From: an uncultured Streptomyces sp. | GTDB taxonomy: Bacteria > Actinomycetota > Actinomycetes > Streptomycetales > Streptomycetaceae | DNA length: 6,079 nt | Direction: 5' to 3' | NCBI GenBank assembly: GCA_946480485.1 | Contig: CAMLJW010000327.1 | Span: forward strand, 1 to 6,079 | In this document: positions 5,024-6,079 of the stretch, in pieces | Position numbering within the stretch: position 1 is the first letter of the stretch | Layout of the letters: each line of letters begins with the position of its first letter | Made by a program: the position numbers and the translations under genes | The notes under the pieces: generated by a model | Seen by the model: only the letters and a program-made list of their open reading frames with translations | What the model was told of the DNA's origin: nothing | Database searches by the model: none

Positions 5024-6079
5024 TCAACCGGTGGCCTGATAGGTGGCCGACGCCTGCTCGTACAGCCGTGTCACCTCGTCCCGCTCGGCCTCCGGACCAC
5101 GCAGCTGCGCCACGTGGTAGCGCGCGTCGATGATGATCGCGAGATTCCGTACGTATATCTCGCGCCCCTCGGCGTCCTGCCAGGTGAACTGGCCCTCGGC
5201 CATGGTCCGTCCGCCCACGTCGATCTGCCGCATCCCGCTGGACGTGGCCCAGGTCGAGTCGCGGAACGGCTGCAGTTCCCGCTCCTCCTCCCGCTGGTAC
5301 TTCATCGGATCACTGCCGAATTCGCTGGTGGTGTCGCGTCCTGGCACGACGACCAGTTCGAAGTCGCCCTGGTAGTAGACGACCTGGCCGCGCCCGTTCT
5401 TGGGCGTCCGGTCCCAGTCGTTGGCGACGGCGACGCTGAAACCCTCGGAGTCCTTGCGCAGGGTGAAGCCCCGCGGCAGGTCGGGGCCGGTGGTCTGTGT
5501 GGTGGAACTGGACGACTGCGTCGGACCGTTGTCCTTGCTCGACGTCCCGTCGGGCTGCGGATCCGTGCCGGCGTTCCCGTCCGTGCCCGTGCCCCTGCCG
5601 GTGCCGGTGTGCCGGTGTCCGCCGGTGTCCGTGTCGGACGAGGGCCCGGGGGCCGGGCCGGCCTCACCGGCGGCACCGGTCCGCGCGCCGCTCACCTCCG
5701 CGTCGGCCTTCGGCATGAAGACCATGGCGTACGCGACGGCCGCGGCCAGTGCCAGCAGGATCAGCATCAGCAGGGTGCGGCCGAGGCGGCGGGGCTTCGG
5801 CGCCTTCCCCTGCCTGGCCCGCTTGTGGTGACCGTGCGTGTCGGGCAGCCCGGCGCGGCGCCTGCGGACGAGCTCACCCCGGCGTCGTACGACGGGCAGG
5901 CGCGCGGGGTCGACGGGCGGCGCCGCCACGACATGCGTCCCCGCCTCCGGCTCGGGCGCCGACCGCACAAGCGAACGAAGCCAGCCCCGCAGCTGCTCAA
6001 AGTCAAGCCGCTCGGTGGGGTCGTGACGCAGCAGCGACTCCACGACCGGTCGGAGCGGACCGCACTCCTCCGCGAAAGC
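5024..6079 (-). CDS. Membrane Ser/Thr protein kinase, 3' part only (5' end outside window)
   Basis: 351 C-terminal residues are visible and the frame is open to the right edge. The first residues, AFAEECGPLRPVVESLLRHD followed by PTERLDFEQLRGWL, are the end of a kinase C-lobe: DPTER carries the conserved arginine near the end of the domain. A GTG at 6043 would give a 339-residue protein, but it lies inside this domain and is not the start. A very basic juxtamembrane stretch (about 65-100, RRRGELVRRRRAG and KRARQGK) precedes a membrane helix at about 102-122. A Thr/Gly/Ser/Asp-rich linker (about 128-200) leads to an extracellular domain (201-351) beginning LPRGFTLRKDSEGFSV. That domain aligns by eye with the kinase encoded at 2935-4617 (LPEGWKKHKETD) and, like it, lacks PASTA repeats. 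Kinase activity cannot be judged because the catalytic residues lie outside the window. The gene ends in TGA 34 bp before the remnant's open frame begins. Confidence 0.9.
   Translation of the reverse strand, partial: AFAEECGPLRPVVESLLRHDPTERLDFEQLRGWLRSLVRSAPEPEAGTHVVAAPPVDPARLPVVRRRGELVRRRRAGLPDTHGHHKRARQGKAPKPRRLGRTLLMLILLALAAAVAYAMVFMPKADAEVSGARTGAAGEAGPAPGPSSDTDTGGHRHTGTGRGTGTDGNAGTDPQPDGTSSKDNGPTQSSSSTTQTTGPDLPRGFTLRKDSEGFSVAVANDWDRTPKNGRGQVVYYQGDFELVVVPGRDTTSEFGSDPMKYQREEERELQPFRDSTWATSSGMRQIDVGGRTMAEGQFTWQDAEGREIYVRNLAIIIDARYHVAQLRGPEAERDEVTRLYEQASATYQATG

Noticed and set aside
4776..5027. 83-codon minus-strand frame in the gap between kinases
   Set aside because: Its translation shows no domain, while the other two minus-strand frames give kinase-like sequence, so the region is a pseudogene.
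5570..5640. GT/CC-rich low-complexity DNA considered as a non-coding repeat
   Set aside because: It encodes the Thr/Gly/Asp-rich extracellular linker of the kinase in frame, so coding explains it.

Overview
The window reads as chromosomal DNA of a Streptomyces or close actinobacterial relative. GC content is very high, with G/C at most third codon positions. It carries a LAXTG-type sortase substrate and tandem membrane Ser/Thr kinases with secreted C-terminal domains. No mobile element, tRNA, rRNA or CRISPR array was seen.

Layout, left to right. (1) Bases 1-907, plus strand: the 3' part of a cell-wall-anchored surface protein. It begins inside an almost perfect 42-bp in-frame repeat array and ends in LAETG, a hydrophobic segment and a basic tail. 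(2) Bases 908-1107: a convergent intergenic region with a strong hairpin terminator (970-1011) and a degenerate decamer tandem array (1048-1106) that abuts the next gene's stop codon. (3) Bases 1108-2721, minus strand: a complete NAD(P)-dependent aldehyde dehydrogenase, best read as succinate-semialdehyde dehydrogenase of the GabD2 type. A 16-bp near-palindrome lies 75-90 bp upstream of it. (4) Bases 2935-4617, minus strand: a complete membrane Ser/Thr protein kinase with all catalytic motifs, one membrane helix and a non-PASTA extracellular domain. (5) Bases 4618-5023: a 406-bp gap without an intact gene. It holds a triple alternating GGTCAC/GTGACC motif, a second decamer array with the same ACGGRTG core as the first, and a frameshifted, truncated remnant of another kinase gene on the minus strand. 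(6) Bases 5024-6079, minus strand: the 3' part of another membrane Ser/Thr kinase, whose kinase domain runs off the right edge. Its extracellular domain looks homologous to that of the first kinase.

The two kinases and the remnant between them suggest a tandem kinase cluster formed by duplication, with one member decayed. From memory, and not checked, this resembles the S. coelicolor cluster of neighbouring eukaryotic-type kinases linked to spore-wall synthesis (about SCO4775-SCO4779), which I believe is followed by an aldehyde dehydrogenase gene. The dehydrogenase is separated from the first kinase by 213 bp, so co-transcription is possible but not shown. The surface-protein gene converges on this block and is a separate transcription unit.

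The least explained signals are the two related decamer arrays 3.6 kb apart, the three-unit pattern in the 42-bp array, and the kinase remnant whose similarity stops next to a decamer array. I found no evidence for a wholly new multi-gene system.
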